NCBI RefSeq assembly: GCF_000299415.1
Contig: NZ_AMPG01000001.1
Span: 1,364,001 to 1,428,000, forward strand
Direction of reading: 5' to 3'
Origin: Candidatus Microthrix parvicella Bio17-1
GTDB lineage: Bacteria > Actinomycetota > Acidimicrobiia > Acidimicrobiales > Microtrichaceae
DNA length: 64,000 nucleotides
Shown here: positions 18,522 through 27,878 of the stretch, piece after piece
Numbering within the stretch: the first letter of the stretch is position 1
Layout of the letters: each line of letters starts with the position of its first letter
Position numbers and translations under genes: made by a program
The notes under the pieces: generated by a model
Database searches by the model: none
Told to the model about the DNA's origin: nothing
What the model saw: only the letters and a program-made list of their open reading frames with translations

Positions 18522-19403
18522 TCACTTCTTGATACGAGCCCTCACTTTTCGAGCCAGGCGTTCGATCCGGCCGCCACCCGACGTCTTCGCCAGCGCCTCG
18601 GTGGCCTTTGCGAGGGCTTCCTCCGCAATCTTCCTCAGTTCAACTGAATTCTCCGACGCCGGAGCCGCTGCCGGACGAGGCTTCTTGGCAGGCACCACCC
18701 GGAGCACCGGCAGGTCTCGTTGAACGAAAACCGGATCGAGTTTGTAGTCGGTTCGCTGGGAGACCTGCGCACGGATCTCATTCTGGGCCGGCACCGGGTC
18801 GCCCCAGGTGGCGTAGAGCTTCATCGCCGTGCACGCAATCGGGTTCAGCCCATCGTTCGCTATCGCCTCCCACACCGCAGCTGCCGTGCCCACCGTGTGT
18901 TCCGTCCGGTAATCATCAAAAACCACAATGCCGTCCTGGCGCAACATCTCCTTCGCCGCAAACGTGTCGCCGCGAACATGCTCGTACATGTGCGAAGCGT
19001 CGATGTGTACCAACCGACAAGACCCCGCCGACACATGATCGGTGATCAGCGAGGACAGCCCACGGATGATCTCCGGCAGTTCATCATGAAAGGCCAGGTA
19101 GTTCGACTCAAACTCATCTTGTGAAAGCGAAGCGTACGCCCGCCTCACATCGTCCCGAATCGTCTCCTCACTCCCGGCGACGTCAAAAAGGTCACAAACT
19201 GTCAGGCGCTCGCCGTCGCGCAGGAAGCGCCCCAGATGAATCGCGCTCTTGCCCTTATATACACCCACCTCAACCAGATCCGAGGGCTCCTGGGTCCGAC
19301 TCTGCCATTCAAGCAGCCACTGGAAAACCAGTTGATCGCCATACGACAGCCATCCGGGCACATCGTCCAACTTCTTGGGAAGGTCCTTGCCAACATCAAT
19401 CAT
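18522..19403 (-). CDS. Class I SAM-dependent methyltransferase, surface-island copy 1
   Basis: 293 residues. LVEVGVYKGKSAIHLGRFL is motif I for SAM binding (about residues 42-60), with VCDLFDV, the segment LVHIDASHMYEHVRGD (about 132-147) and IVVFDDYRTEHTVGT after it. This fits the Methyltransf_24-type family used in polysaccharide or cell-wall O-methylation. The C-terminal 60 residues are an Ala/Pro-rich linker and a basic amphipathic helix ending RIERLARKVRARIKK, which could touch membrane or a partner. It is clearly paralogous to the gene at 37283: both begin PKKLDDVPGW and share SCR-[LY]-[VI]-HIDASHMY and the ATWGDP element. It is 55 bp downstream of the TagF-like gene on the same strand. 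Confidence 0.85.
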   Translation of the reverse strand: MIDVGKDLPKKLDDVPGWLSYGDQLVFQWLLEWQSRTQEPSDLVEVGVYKGKSAIHLGRFLRDGERLTVCDLFDVAGSEETIRDDVRRAYASLSQDEFESNYLAFHDELPEIIRGLSSLITDHVSAGSCRLVHIDASHMYEHVRGDTFAAKEMLRQDGIVVFDDYRTEHTVGTAAAVWEAIANDGLNPIACTAMKLYATWGDPVPAQNEIRAQVSQRTDYKLDPVFVQRDLPVLRVVPAKKPRPAAAPASENSVELRKIAEEALAKATEALAKTSGGGRIERLARKVRARIKK

Positions 19404-19458
19404 ACCAATTCATCTTCTTTCACAGTGGGAGTTGGGAGTCGACCTCCGTAGGCTACTC

Positions 19459-21672
19459 TCAACCCGGTCGCGTCAGATTCCACGTAGAGAGCGCGCGCGG
19501 CTCATCGAACCGGGATACAGGCGGCTCCGGAGACTCGCCCAAGAACACGCGCTTGATCACTCGTTCGGTGGCATCCCCATCATCAAACTCACAGAATCGA
19601 CCGCGAAAGACGCGCAGCAGCTCCTGAGATTCGTCCGAGTCGAACTCACGGTCACTCAGCACTCCAACCAGCTGCTCCATCGACTGAGCAGTAGCGCCAG
19701 GGGGCTCCGCAAGAATGTCAAAGTACGTACCCCGAGTTGTCCGATATCGCTTCCAGTCGGGCGCGTAGATGACGATTGGCCGACCCAAGATGGCAAAGTC
19801 GAACATCGTCGATGAGTAGTCACAGATCAGCAGATCCGAAGCCAAGTAGAGCGGCGCCACTTCCGGCCAGTCCGTCACATCAATGACACGGCCTTCTTCA
19901 GTGAGCCGCTCGGCACTCGACGTGTCCCGGTACGAGTGGTGTCCTCGGATCAACAATGTTGCATTTTCACCCAGAGCCTCCAACACAGCCTCCGGGTCCA
20001 GATCCAGATCAAACTCTGTGTAGCCATCGCGATAGGTTGGTGTATACAAGACGCAGAAGGATTCATCGGAGACTCCCAGACGATTCCGGACGTCCGAAGC
20101 CATACCTCTCGGAGGATTCACCAACACATCATTCCTCGGATAGCCAAACTCGAGAATTTCATGGTTGCCTGGAAAGGCCCGGGCGAGAATCTCCGTTGAG
20201 TACCGATTCGAAGAAAGGTCAAAGTCCCAAAACTTTATCCGACCAAGTAGGTTCCAAAAATTCATGTGGTTGGCCGCAACCGGATATGCCTGCATATCCA
20301 TCCCCATGAACTTCAGAGGCGTGCCATGCTGAGTCTGCAGGTGAACCTGCCCCTCTCGCTTCAGAAGCGAGTTGGGGAAGTTGACATCATTGACGAAGAA
20401 CTTCGCAGTCTTCATCAACTGCTTGTGGTCGTCACTACCCATGGTCACGAACTCGTAGTCTGGGATGCCGTCCAACTCGTCGACCTCAAGTTGCTTGAGC
20501 AGCCACACCGCACGGACCTTCGGGGCCCACTCTTTCAACCCCTCAGCTATTGCCAGCGGATTGCCTCGTGGCTCCCTACCCCACATGGTTGTAAAGACTG
20601 CCAGGTTCTCATCGATTGCCGGCAGCACGAGCGGGCTGGATCTCGCCTGCTTCAAAGCTCGCTGGATTTTGGGCTTATACTTGTTGCGGATCTTGACTCG
20701 GTACGAATTTGCCAGCTTTAGCGTTTGGAAAGAGCGATAATCTCCCTGAACAAGGAAGCGATACTTCAATCCTTGCGAGTTGAGTTGAAATTGGTGCTGC
20801 GTTGGCAGGTGCCGAGCGAGTACGGCTGAAGCCCTGTCGAAGAACTCCTTTCTCAGCTCAGCGGGGAGACGCTCGGGGCCCTTCGCCAAGACCGCCACAC
20901 AGTGATTCGCCGACCTATCCCAAATTTCGTCACGCCAGGGCTCAAGGCGCTCATCATGATCGAAGCGTTCCAACAGAAGATCGACCTGATCAATAATCTG
21001 CATGTGTCTCGCATCGGCTGTCCGAAGGATACTTCCCTTGACTCGCTGCCGGTACATCACACAAACACGATCCAGGAGGGCTATTGAGTCAGCCAGGCAG
21101 AGAACGGGATAGGTGAAAGGAACGTCCTCGTAATATCCAGCTGGAAACGTCAGATGATTCTCGTTGAGAAACGAACGCTTGTAGGCCTTGTTGTGTGCGA
21201 TGTTGAGAATTTTGAGAAGGTCTGGGCAGTCTTGCAACCGGATCGGGTCGTGATGCAACCCGAGCAGGTAACCCATCTTGTTTCGAACCTTCCTATTATT
21301 CCAATAGAGGCGAGCATAATCGTAGAAGATCACGTCGGCCTCGGTGCTCCTACACCTATCGAGAATACTGCGAATTGCTCCCGGCGCGAAATAGTCATCG
21401 CTATCGAGAAACGCTACATACGTGCCGGTTGAGTGCGCCACACCAAGATTTCTTGCTTCTCCAAGCCCGAAGTTTCGCTCGGGGCGCACCACCTTTACGT
21501 TGTCGTGCTTGCCCACCAGTTCTTGAACAATTTCGTAGGACCGGTCCGTCGAGTGGTCTTCAACGATGACCACTTCCACCGCATTGTCGGCCTGGCTGAC
21601 GACTGATGTGATGCACTGTCGAACATACTCGGCCACGTTGTACACTGGAATGACGATTGTGAGATATGCCAT
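19459..21672 (-). CDS. Two-domain GT2 / CDP-glycerol glycerophosphotransferase (TagF-like), copy 1
   Basis: 737 residues. N-terminal GT2 domain (1-~220): LTIVIPVYNVAEYVRQCI, VVIVEDHSTDRSYEIV, and AFLDSDDYFAPGAI with its DxD. C-terminal CDP-glycerol:poly(glycerophosphate) glycerophosphotransferase domain (~345-720): HLQTQHGTPLKFMG, DFDLSSNRYSTEIL, EFGYPRNDVLVNPPRG, VLYTPTYRDGYTEF, LLIRGHHSYRD and LLICDYSSTMFDFAILGRPI. It probably builds a glycosylated poly(polyol-phosphate) chain at the inner membrane face. Its base composition is visibly more AT-rich than that of its paralogue at 32106, which has the same domain order and many identical motifs, suggesting a different history. The downstream neighbour is the methyltransferase at 18522. 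Confidence 0.9.
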   Translation of the reverse strand: MAYLTIVIPVYNVAEYVRQCITSVVSQADNAVEVVIVEDHSTDRSYEIVQELVGKHDNVKVVRPERNFGLGEARNLGVAHSTGTYVAFLDSDDYFAPGAIRSILDRCRSTEADVIFYDYARLYWNNRKVRNKMGYLLGLHHDPIRLQDCPDLLKILNIAHNKAYKRSFLNENHLTFPAGYYEDVPFTYPVLCLADSIALLDRVCVMYRQRVKGSILRTADARHMQIIDQVDLLLERFDHDERLEPWRDEIWDRSANHCVAVLAKGPERLPAELRKEFFDRASAVLARHLPTQHQFQLNSQGLKYRFLVQGDYRSFQTLKLANSYRVKIRNKYKPKIQRALKQARSSPLVLPAIDENLAVFTTMWGREPRGNPLAIAEGLKEWAPKVRAVWLLKQLEVDELDGIPDYEFVTMGSDDHKQLMKTAKFFVNDVNFPNSLLKREGQVHLQTQHGTPLKFMGMDMQAYPVAANHMNFWNLLGRIKFWDFDLSSNRYSTEILARAFPGNHEILEFGYPRNDVLVNPPRGMASDVRNRLGVSDESFCVLYTPTYRDGYTEFDLDLDPEAVLEALGENATLLIRGHHSYRDTSSAERLTEEGRVIDVTDWPEVAPLYLASDLLICDYSSTMFDFAILGRPIVIYAPDWKRYRTTRGTYFDILAEPPGATAQSMEQLVGVLSDREFDSDESQELLRVFRGRFCEFDDGDATERVIKRVFLGESPEPPVSRFDEPRALSTWNLTRPG

Positions 21673-21891
21673 CGGTGCATCCTAGCAGGTGGACTTAGCG
21701 GTTGCTATTAAATGGGGGCGCCTTGGAAGCAGCGGCGAGCAGTTGATTGGGACGGATGGTCCAGCTTGCCGATGATGGAGCCAAGCTGGCAGCCCTGAGC
21801 GCTCAGGCGATCCCTCAGGGCACCCACGGGCGAGAGCAGTCCGGTGGATTCCTTCCCGTGTCCCTACTGTTGGCGCTCAACGAAGCGGAGA
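21673..21891. other. Intergenic stretch with nested inverted repeat
   Basis: No gene seen in these 219 bp. It holds a nested dyad: GCCCTGAG at 21792-21799 pairs with CTCAGGGC at 21814-21821, and inside lies the perfect 12-bp palindrome CTGAGCGCTCAG at 21795-21806. The dyad has no T-tract and lies between the 3' end of the TylF-like gene and the start of the TagF-like gene, both on the minus strand. It could be a transcript structure or a protein-binding site. Confidence 0.35.
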
Positions 21892-22613
21892 TCACAATAA
21901 ATGCACGAGCGTATAGGTCAGGCCGTATGCTATGTAATCGAATTCGAATCCTGTCTCATCCACGAATTCCATAAATGCCTTATACTCATGGTCTTCCCAC
22001 GTTCGGTAGCCAATCAACTCGTCGAACAGGATCCAAGTTCCCGAGCGAATCAAGGGCCGAAGCACCGTGAGAACTTTGCGAGTTGAGGAGTACAGGTCGC
22101 AATCCACACGCAGGAGTGATATCGGCTGTTCATTGTGCTGAGCAAGCCAACCTGGCAGCGTGTCGTCGAACCAGCCTTTGTGCAGCTCTACGTTGTCGGG
22201 CACATTGGGGAGCGCACCTTGGACCTCGCCGAATGATCCTTTCCCGTGGTGACCCCAATCCTCCGGAAGACCTTCGAATGAATCAAATCCGTGAATGGTC
22301 TTATGTGGATAGATTCCAGCCAACGTCCTGGTGCTGGCCCCTTGGTACACGCCGAGATCGAGGATCTGGCCATCGAGGTGGATGATTTCTTCGCAATCCA
22401 CCGATGATTCCAAACCATCAGGTGATGAAGATGAGCACGCGATTTGGAGGATGCCAGTTGTGCGACGGCGTCCGGGACGTCGATCTTCAATCGAGGCCCT
22501 GACGAAGCCACGCCAGCCGGATTGCGCGCCGCTCGGCGTTCGAGTTCGTCAGCTACCTCGTTGGTGAGGAACCTGGCAGCTCGTGCCGCCCAGCCCTTGA
22601 CTGCCGACTTCAC
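21892..22613 (-). pseudogene. TylF/macrocin-type O-methyltransferase, apparent frameshift near 22413
   Basis: The body of the protein, 21892-22413, reads ILDLGVYQGASTRTLAGI, HGFDSFEGLPEDW, LLRVDCDLYSSTRKVL and WILFDELIGYRTWEDHEYKA, which is the TylF/MycF family that methylates sugar hydroxyls. The natural-looking N-terminus is in a different frame: from a GTG at 22613 it reads VKSAVKGWAARAARFL and continues with high GC3 codons to about 22415. One base appears to be missing beside a run of three T on the minus strand (22412-22414). This may be a true mutation, in which case the gene is broken, or a sequencing/assembly error, in which case it is one intact protein of about 240 residues. A TTG at 22413 could in principle restart the body. 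Confidence 0.65.
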
Positions 22614-22812
22614 ATGAACTCCGTCTGGGGTTCTTTGGGTTGTGGCTGGTGGTGCGTACCACCGGGAGCTTCCGGGTCGATCGCGCGATGTGTGACACCA
22701 CCCGGGTCTTCCCTCTTGGGACGTTATCGGGTCGCAATTCGACTGTCGGCTATTGGACCCTTGGGTTACAAGCCGGCTGCCTCGATCGGCCGACCGCTCC
22801 CGGAAAGGCCGC

Positions 22813-23814
22813 CTACGCCGAAGTCGGGTGCCCGGACGTCGCGAACTTCACCGGTTCAACCATCGGCTCTGTGAGCCGACGAACAGGTCGACTCATCGCC
22901 AGCAAGGTGAACGGCACCATCGCCAGCAGGAGCGCCAGCCTCGCTGCCGGTCGATCTTCGATACGGGGTGACAACCAGAAATTGAGGACGAGAGTCACGG
23001 GAAGATGAATCAGGTAGGCGTACAAGGTGTACCGGCCAAGCTCTGACAACCGGCCAGCCCGGCGCTCCGGCACGAGTGACATCACCGCACAGGACACCAC
23101 CACGCCGATCACCAGAACCAAAATCCGTATCCCAGCGGAACGGGTCGCAGAACCGCCGAGCTCGGCGTAGGTCAGACGGTGTTGAAACCACACGTTCTGA
23201 ATTCTCGCCGCATTGGCCCAGACGACGGAACCGGCAACGGCGACCACCGCGCCTGACGAGACGCGCACCCAGGGCCGGCGCAGCCAGGTCTCAATCTGAG
23301 GAAGTATCTGCATCCCAAAGAGAAACACCGGAAAGAAGGCCAGCGTTCGCATAATCGAGTAGTGATTCGGGATCAAACCGCTGACCGCGACGCCAAGCAG
23401 CGCAAGGGGCCACAGCAACCAGTCCACCACCCGCCGGCGGCCAACAACCGTTGCCAGCAGCCTCCAAAAGAACAACGACACCAGAAACCAGAGCCCGAAG
23501 GGAACGTAGCCCAAGGTTACCCGAGGGCGGTCGGCCACCAGCGCCACCACGCTGAGGTTGAAGGCCGCAAACATGACGAGCGGCAGGATCAGGCTTCCCC
23601 AGCTCTTCCGGAAGGTCAGCATCGGAGCGGCGGCCGGCTTCACGAAGCGACCCGACAACATGACGAACAGCGGCATGTGGAACAAGAAGATCATATCGCC
23701 GGAAGGGTCCGAGACCCCTGGGTAGAAGCCTCGTGCCAAACCCCAGTGGCCGGCGACCACCAGGCAGATTCCCACCACCCGTACGTTGTCGTGCCAAGCC
23801 GAGCGCTCAGTCAC
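22813..23814 (-). CDS. Acyltransferase 3 family membrane protein
   Basis: About 333 residues with 9-10 hydrophobic helices. The N-terminal SAWHDNVRVVGICLVVAGHWG contains the conserved His of helix 1, and FLFHMPLFVMLSGRF is the second signature of the acyltransferase-3/OafA-like family, which acetylates surface sugars using cytosolic acyl-CoA. It ends in a basic tail. I start it at GTG 23814 because GGAG sits about eight bases upstream; a TTG at 23895 would add 27 residues that look non-homologous. Position within the polymer island suggests it O-acylates the same polymer handled by its neighbours. Confidence 0.85.
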   Translation of the reverse strand: MTERSAWHDNVRVVGICLVVAGHWGLARGFYPGVSDPSGDMIFLFHMPLFVMLSGRFVKPAAAPMLTFRKSWGSLILPLVMFAAFNLSVVALVADRPRVTLGYVPFGLWFLVSLFFWRLLATVVGRRRVVDWLLWPLALLGVAVSGLIPNHYSIMRTLAFFPVFLFGMQILPQIETWLRRPWVRVSSGAVVAVAGSVVWANAARIQNVWFQHRLTYAELGGSATRSAGIRILVLVIGVVVSCAVMSLVPERRAGRLSELGRYTLYAYLIHLPVTLVLNFWLSPRIEDRPAARLALLLAMVPFTLLAMSRPVRRLTEPMVEPVKFATSGHPTSA

Positions 23815-24119
23815 CAACGGAGCTCCGGTCCACCAACGGCAAACCGTCGCAGGTTGCGCTGCGCCGGGGGCACAACCGTTTACCTGATCCGGCAAGCTCG
23901 GGTTGCATGTCCATTTCGGCCATCCCCCACGGTAACGCTGCTGGCACCCGGCCCGAAATTTTCGGAGCTGAGCGAACGCGGCTTGCCTCCACCGTGCTCG
24001 GTAAGATCGCAGACCACTCCCAGACCGTCACCGAACACTAGGTGAATGCGCCTGTCACGTTGATCGTCACTGGACACCACTTGCGTCAGGTTTTTTCGAG
24101 AAACATCACGAAGGGCACC

Positions 24120-25532
24120 ATGGCATTGGTGGGGCTTGGCTGCGTTGGCGCGTGGGCGGTGCTTGGAAGCCCTGGGTTACCGGCCGCACAGCAGGTGACC
24201 GGGGCCGTCGTCGTGCTTGGAAGCGCCGCCCTCCTGGCGATCAAGCTGCGGTTCCTTCGCTTGACTGGTCAAAGCAATCAGAGCCTGGCCCAGCAACAGC
24301 AGCAGATGCTCAAGACCCAAGGCGCTGAACTACGACGCCTTGGTGAGGATCTCACGCGTGCCAAAACCGCGTTGGAAGCAGCCGCTCAGCATGCCGCAGA
24401 ATCCCGCAGCCAGGTTGCGACCGCCACCAGGACCGCCAACGATGCAATGGAGTTGGCCGTCCACACCGGCACAACCCTCCGCCATGAGATCGAAGGCCGA
24501 CTGACCGATGTCGGTGCCGTCGCACCGGTGGCGGTGAGAGATGCGCCTCACCCGCTGCTCAGCGTTGCCGTGCCGGGATTCAACCGTCCGTCCCTCCTTG
24601 AGGAATGCCTGGCATCGATCGTGGCCGAGTTGGAGTTCGTGGAACCAGGCACTGTCGAGATCGTCGTCACCGACGACCAGTCACCCGACCGTCGGGCCGC
24701 AGCCGTGGCGGCTGAGTTTGCTCGGATGCACCCATTCGTCGGTCTCCGCATCAACTCGGAGAACCTCGGTCTGGAGGCCAACCTGCTGGAGGCTGCAAGG
24801 GGATGTCGCGGTGAATACCTTTGGATCTTCGGCAACGACGACCGCTGGGTGCCCAGCGGCTTTGCTCAGGTACTGGAGGACATTCGGGCTGCTCCGGCCG
24901 ACGTTCTGTTGTTCGAAAAATCTCGAATCGGTTTGGATGGCCGCCCGCTGCCCGACCGCGAAGGCAACGCTCCAATCAAGTTGGACCCAGGCCAGGCGCA
25001 TCGCTTTGACCGCTTGGTGGATGTGGGCACCTACAACGGGGTCAATTCATCACTGGGGTGGATCAGCCAGGTGGTCATGCGCCGCAAACCGTTCATGGCG
25101 GTCGACCCGGAGCCATACCTGGGACTCACGATGTATCCCCAGCTGGCGATGATGCTGCAGGCGTTCGGCGACCGCCCGCTGTTCTACCGAAATCATCGTG
25201 CGGCGCTGCATCGTAGCCCCACCGCCCCGCAACGCCTCGCCGAACTTCTCGGTCGGCGTGAAGCCACCTTCTGGCAGGTTGGCCGTGTGCAGCGTGCACG
25301 CTGGTTCGGCGCCAGCTACGCGGCCCTTTTGCAGCGCGTCGTCGATCGTAGCGGCCTTGAGACCACGGACTTCGCAAACCACGTGGAGCGGCTCTGGACC
25401 AAACAGCCCCTGGTGGATTGGGTGGAGTCGAACTGGCGAGAGGGACTGGCCGATGGTTTGGAGCTGCCTGGAGAGTGGCTGAGCGACGCCCGCCGATTCT
25501 TCGCCATCCTTGGTCGCACACCTCCCGAGTGA
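24120..25532 (+). CDS. Membrane-anchored GT2 glycosyltransferase with coiled-coil stalk
   Basis: 470 residues from ATG 24120, preceded by GAAGG; a GTG at 24042 in frame is a possible earlier start. Two hydrophobic segments lie in the first 50 residues (MALVGLGCVGAWAVLG; VTGAVVVLGSAALLAIKL), then a Gln/Ala-rich coiled coil of about 90 residues. The GT2 domain comes next: LLSVAVPGFNRPSLLEECL, VEIVVTDDQSPDRRAAA, NLGLEANLLEAARGCRGEYL and WIFGNDDRWVPS, where NDD occupies the DxD position. It resembles glycosyltransferases of polysaccharide clusters and is divergent from the acyltransferase. Membrane anchoring with a long stalk is unusual for the family. Confidence 0.8.
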   Translation: MALVGLGCVGAWAVLGSPGLPAAQQVTGAVVVLGSAALLAIKLRFLRLTGQSNQSLAQQQQQMLKTQGAELRRLGEDLTRAKTALEAAAQHAAESRSQVATATRTANDAMELAVHTGTTLRHEIEGRLTDVGAVAPVAVRDAPHPLLSVAVPGFNRPSLLEECLASIVAELEFVEPGTVEIVVTDDQSPDRRAAAVAAEFARMHPFVGLRINSENLGLEANLLEAARGCRGEYLWIFGNDDRWVPSGFAQVLEDIRAAPADVLLFEKSRIGLDGRPLPDREGNAPIKLDPGQAHRFDRLVDVGTYNGVNSSLGWISQVVMRRKPFMAVDPEPYLGLTMYPQLAMMLQAFGDRPLFYRNHRAALHRSPTAPQRLAELLGRREATFWQVGRVQRARWFGASYAALLQRVVDRSGLETTDFANHVERLWTKQPLVDWVESNWREGLADGLELPGEWLSDARRFFAILGRTPPE

Positions 25533-25623
25533 GCCTGACGACCACGAACTTTCGCTCGACTTTTGGTCAAACCCTCCTTAGCGTGCTGGTCGACAGCCAT
25601 GTATTTCATGAGGGGACCTTCGC

Positions 25624-26631
25624 ATGACCCGAAACGGTGACAGCCATCCGTATCGCACGAGCAGATCCAAGTTGTTCACTGTGTTCGCTGTGCTGTTGAT
25701 GATCGGAGGTTCGCTCGTCGCAACCTCCGCTCCCGCCGGCGCGGAACCCGGCAATCTTGCCGACATCGATGTGGCGGATATCGATGGCAGATACGTCGTC
25801 GCCGCACTCACCACCGGCGGCACCATCCAGGTCGAGGTGGTGACATGTTTGTCGACCTGCACGAAGCACGGCTGGTCCTCACTTGGTGGAGGATTCAAAT
25901 CGGTGAATGTTGAGTACCTCGCCGAAGGCCGCCCTGTCGTGATCGCCCGGCGAAATAACGGCGCCACCTGGTATAAGCGTGGGAGCTGCTCGGCGACCAG
26001 CTGCTCCTGGATCAGCTGGAAGGATCTGGGAGGCTCCGTCATCGACATCGCGACCTCAGCCTCTGGAGGCAATTGCGTTTTGCTGGCAGGTAAAAGTGCC
26101 ACCAAACGGGTCTATCAGGCCAAAGTCTGCGCCAATACCGTGCAGGGATGGGGTTACACCGGCGGTCAGCTCGACAACATCGCCGTCAGCGGTGACCGCA
26201 TCTTTGGGACCACCTCGTCCCAACAAATGTGGTGGTACAAAAATGGGCTCTGGAAGGGGGCGGGCGGCAACACCATAGAACCCGCAGCCAAATTCGGGGA
26301 TGGAGAATTGTGCGGGCTTTCTCAGAGCAGCCGGAAACTGTGGTGTGTTAACACATCCACCAACAAGTGGACCAATCACGGTGGTTACTGGCGCAAGCTC
26401 GACGATGACCGCACAATCGGCATCGGAGGAGGTTGGGATGCGTGGGTTCTCGATGGTGAAGCGAACGCCGGCAACAACTACGAGGATAACGTCGCCACCA
26501 GTTTCGGCGGCAAGGTCAACGAAGTGGCATGGACCGACACCAAGGATTTCATGGTCGGAATCGGGTCGGACTATCGCCCCTGGTATCAGGACACTCTCGG
26601 GACGAGCCACGGGACCTGGGCGACGCTCTGA
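25624..26631 (+). CDS. Secreted propeller-like protein, paralogue 1 of 4
   Basis: 335 residues. Signal peptide KLFTVFAVLLMIGGSLVATS, cleaved near AGA-EPG. The mature chain is made of repeated 40-45-residue units, each ending in a W-x(2-4)-G-G or LGG turn: HGWSSLGGGFKSVNVE, SWISWKDLGGSVIDIA, QGWGYTGGQLDNIAV, GLWKGAGGNTIEP and NKWTNHGGYWRKLDDD. Most units carry Cys pairs (CLSTC, CSATSC) likely to form disulphides outside the cell. This pattern of Trp and Gly-Gly blades resembles PLL- or tectonin-like lectin propellers, but that is an inference. The start ATG follows AGGGGACC. First of a tandem set of four in the surface island. Confidence 0.75.
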   Translation: MTRNGDSHPYRTSRSKLFTVFAVLLMIGGSLVATSAPAGAEPGNLADIDVADIDGRYVVAALTTGGTIQVEVVTCLSTCTKHGWSSLGGGFKSVNVEYLAEGRPVVIARRNNGATWYKRGSCSATSCSWISWKDLGGSVIDIATSASGGNCVLLAGKSATKRVYQAKVCANTVQGWGYTGGQLDNIAVSGDRIFGTTSSQQMWWYKNGLWKGAGGNTIEPAAKFGDGELCGLSQSSRKLWCVNTSTNKWTNHGGYWRKLDDDRTIGIGGGWDAWVLDGEANAGNNYEDNVATSFGGKVNEVAWTDTKDFMVGIGSDYRPWYQDTLGTSHGTWATL

Positions 26632-26752
26632 GCCACTCCTTCCCCCCAACATCTGGGGTGGCGTCGGAACCCCGACCTTGTGACCGACAGCATCTTCATG
26701 AACCCGGCGGCGTGACCCAGCGGCTCCACTCCCTCCAACGAAGGGCCGGCAC

Positions 26753-27736
26753 ATGCGCAGGTTCGCTCTCCATCAACAGACAAACCATCGAAGAAGCCTG
26801 CCGATAGCCCTGCTCGGTGTGCTGCTGATGACAGGAGTGTCGCTCGCCGCGACCTCCACCCCCGCAGGGGCATCACCCGGCAGCCTTTCCGACATCGACG
26901 TCACGGCCGTCACGATGGGTACAAACGTGATCGCAGCGCTCACCGTCGGGGGAACCATCCAGGTCGAGGTGGTCACCTGCACCGGGCCAGCATGTGACAA
27001 GCATGGTTGGACTTCGCTTGGCAGCGGATTCAAATCGGTGACGGTCCAATACCTCACCGGACCACGCGTGGTGGTGATTGCCCGACGTGACGACGGTGCC
27101 ACCTGGTATAAGCGTGGAAACTGCTCCGGTACCGCTTGTTCCTGGGAGAGTTGGAGAAACCTGGGAGGCGCCGTCATCAATGTTTTGGCATCCAATGCGA
27201 CCGGATGCGCTCTACTCGCGGGTCAGACTTCCACCAAACGCGTGTATCAGGCCCAGGTATGTGGTGACTCGGTGCAGGGGTGGACCTACACAGGCGGCCA
27301 ACTCAGCGAGATCGCCAACGACGGCTACCGCATTTTTGGGACCTCGGCTTCCGGGCAGATGTGGTGGTATGAATACGGAGAATGGAGGTGGGCCGGCGGA
27401 AACGTCACCCAACCCGTGTGGGGCCTCGGATATGGAGAGATGTGCGGACTTTCCGATGGCGCCCGACATCTGTGGTGCGTCGACAGGTACACCAACCAGT
27501 GGACCTACCACGGCGGCTCGTGGCGCAAACTGGACGACCAGAAAACTATTGGCATTGGACAGGCCTGGGATGTGTGGACCAACGGCCAGGATTACGATCG
27601 TTCGAGCTGGGGCGGCAAAGTGAACGAAGTCGCTTGGTCAGAGGACTTCGAACTCATGGTCGGCGTCGGATCCGACTATCACCCCTGGTATCAGACCACC
27701 GCCGGGGGCTTTGCAGGCGGTTGGCGGGGACTCTAA
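26753..27736 (+). CDS. Secreted propeller-like protein, paralogue 2 of 4
   Basis: 327 residues, the same architecture as its neighbour: signal peptide LPIALLGVLLMTGVSLAATS, then SDIDVTAVTMGTNVIAALT and the repeated blades HGWTSLGSGFKSVTVQY, SWESWRNLGGAVINVL, QGWTYTGGQLSEIAND, GEWRWAGGNVTQPVW and NQWTYHGGSWRKLDDQ, ending in a conserved WYQT. The Cys pairs differ in spacing from copy 1 (CTGPAC). It carries an aromatic-rich LWCVDRYTNQWTYHGGSW and MWWYEYGEWRWAGG. Divergence from copy 1 is substantial, so the duplication is not recent. GAAGGGCCGGCAC precedes the ATG. Confidence 0.75.
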   Translation: MRRFALHQQTNHRRSLPIALLGVLLMTGVSLAATSTPAGASPGSLSDIDVTAVTMGTNVIAALTVGGTIQVEVVTCTGPACDKHGWTSLGSGFKSVTVQYLTGPRVVVIARRDDGATWYKRGNCSGTACSWESWRNLGGAVINVLASNATGCALLAGQTSTKRVYQAQVCGDSVQGWTYTGGQLSEIANDGYRIFGTSASGQMWWYEYGEWRWAGGNVTQPVWGLGYGEMCGLSDGARHLWCVDRYTNQWTYHGGSWRKLDDQKTIGIGQAWDVWTNGQDYDRSSWGGKVNEVAWSEDFELMVGVGSDYHPWYQTTAGGFAGGWRGL

Positions 27737-27878
27737 GCACGTCCCGAGCGTGGAATCGATGACCAGGGCCATCTAGGGATCGGCGCCACTCGCGGGATTC
27801 CTTCGACCTCGACGGGCAAACAGATTCATGAGTAGCGTGACCGTTTACGACCGACCGAAGTCCAACAAGGGAGTTCCC

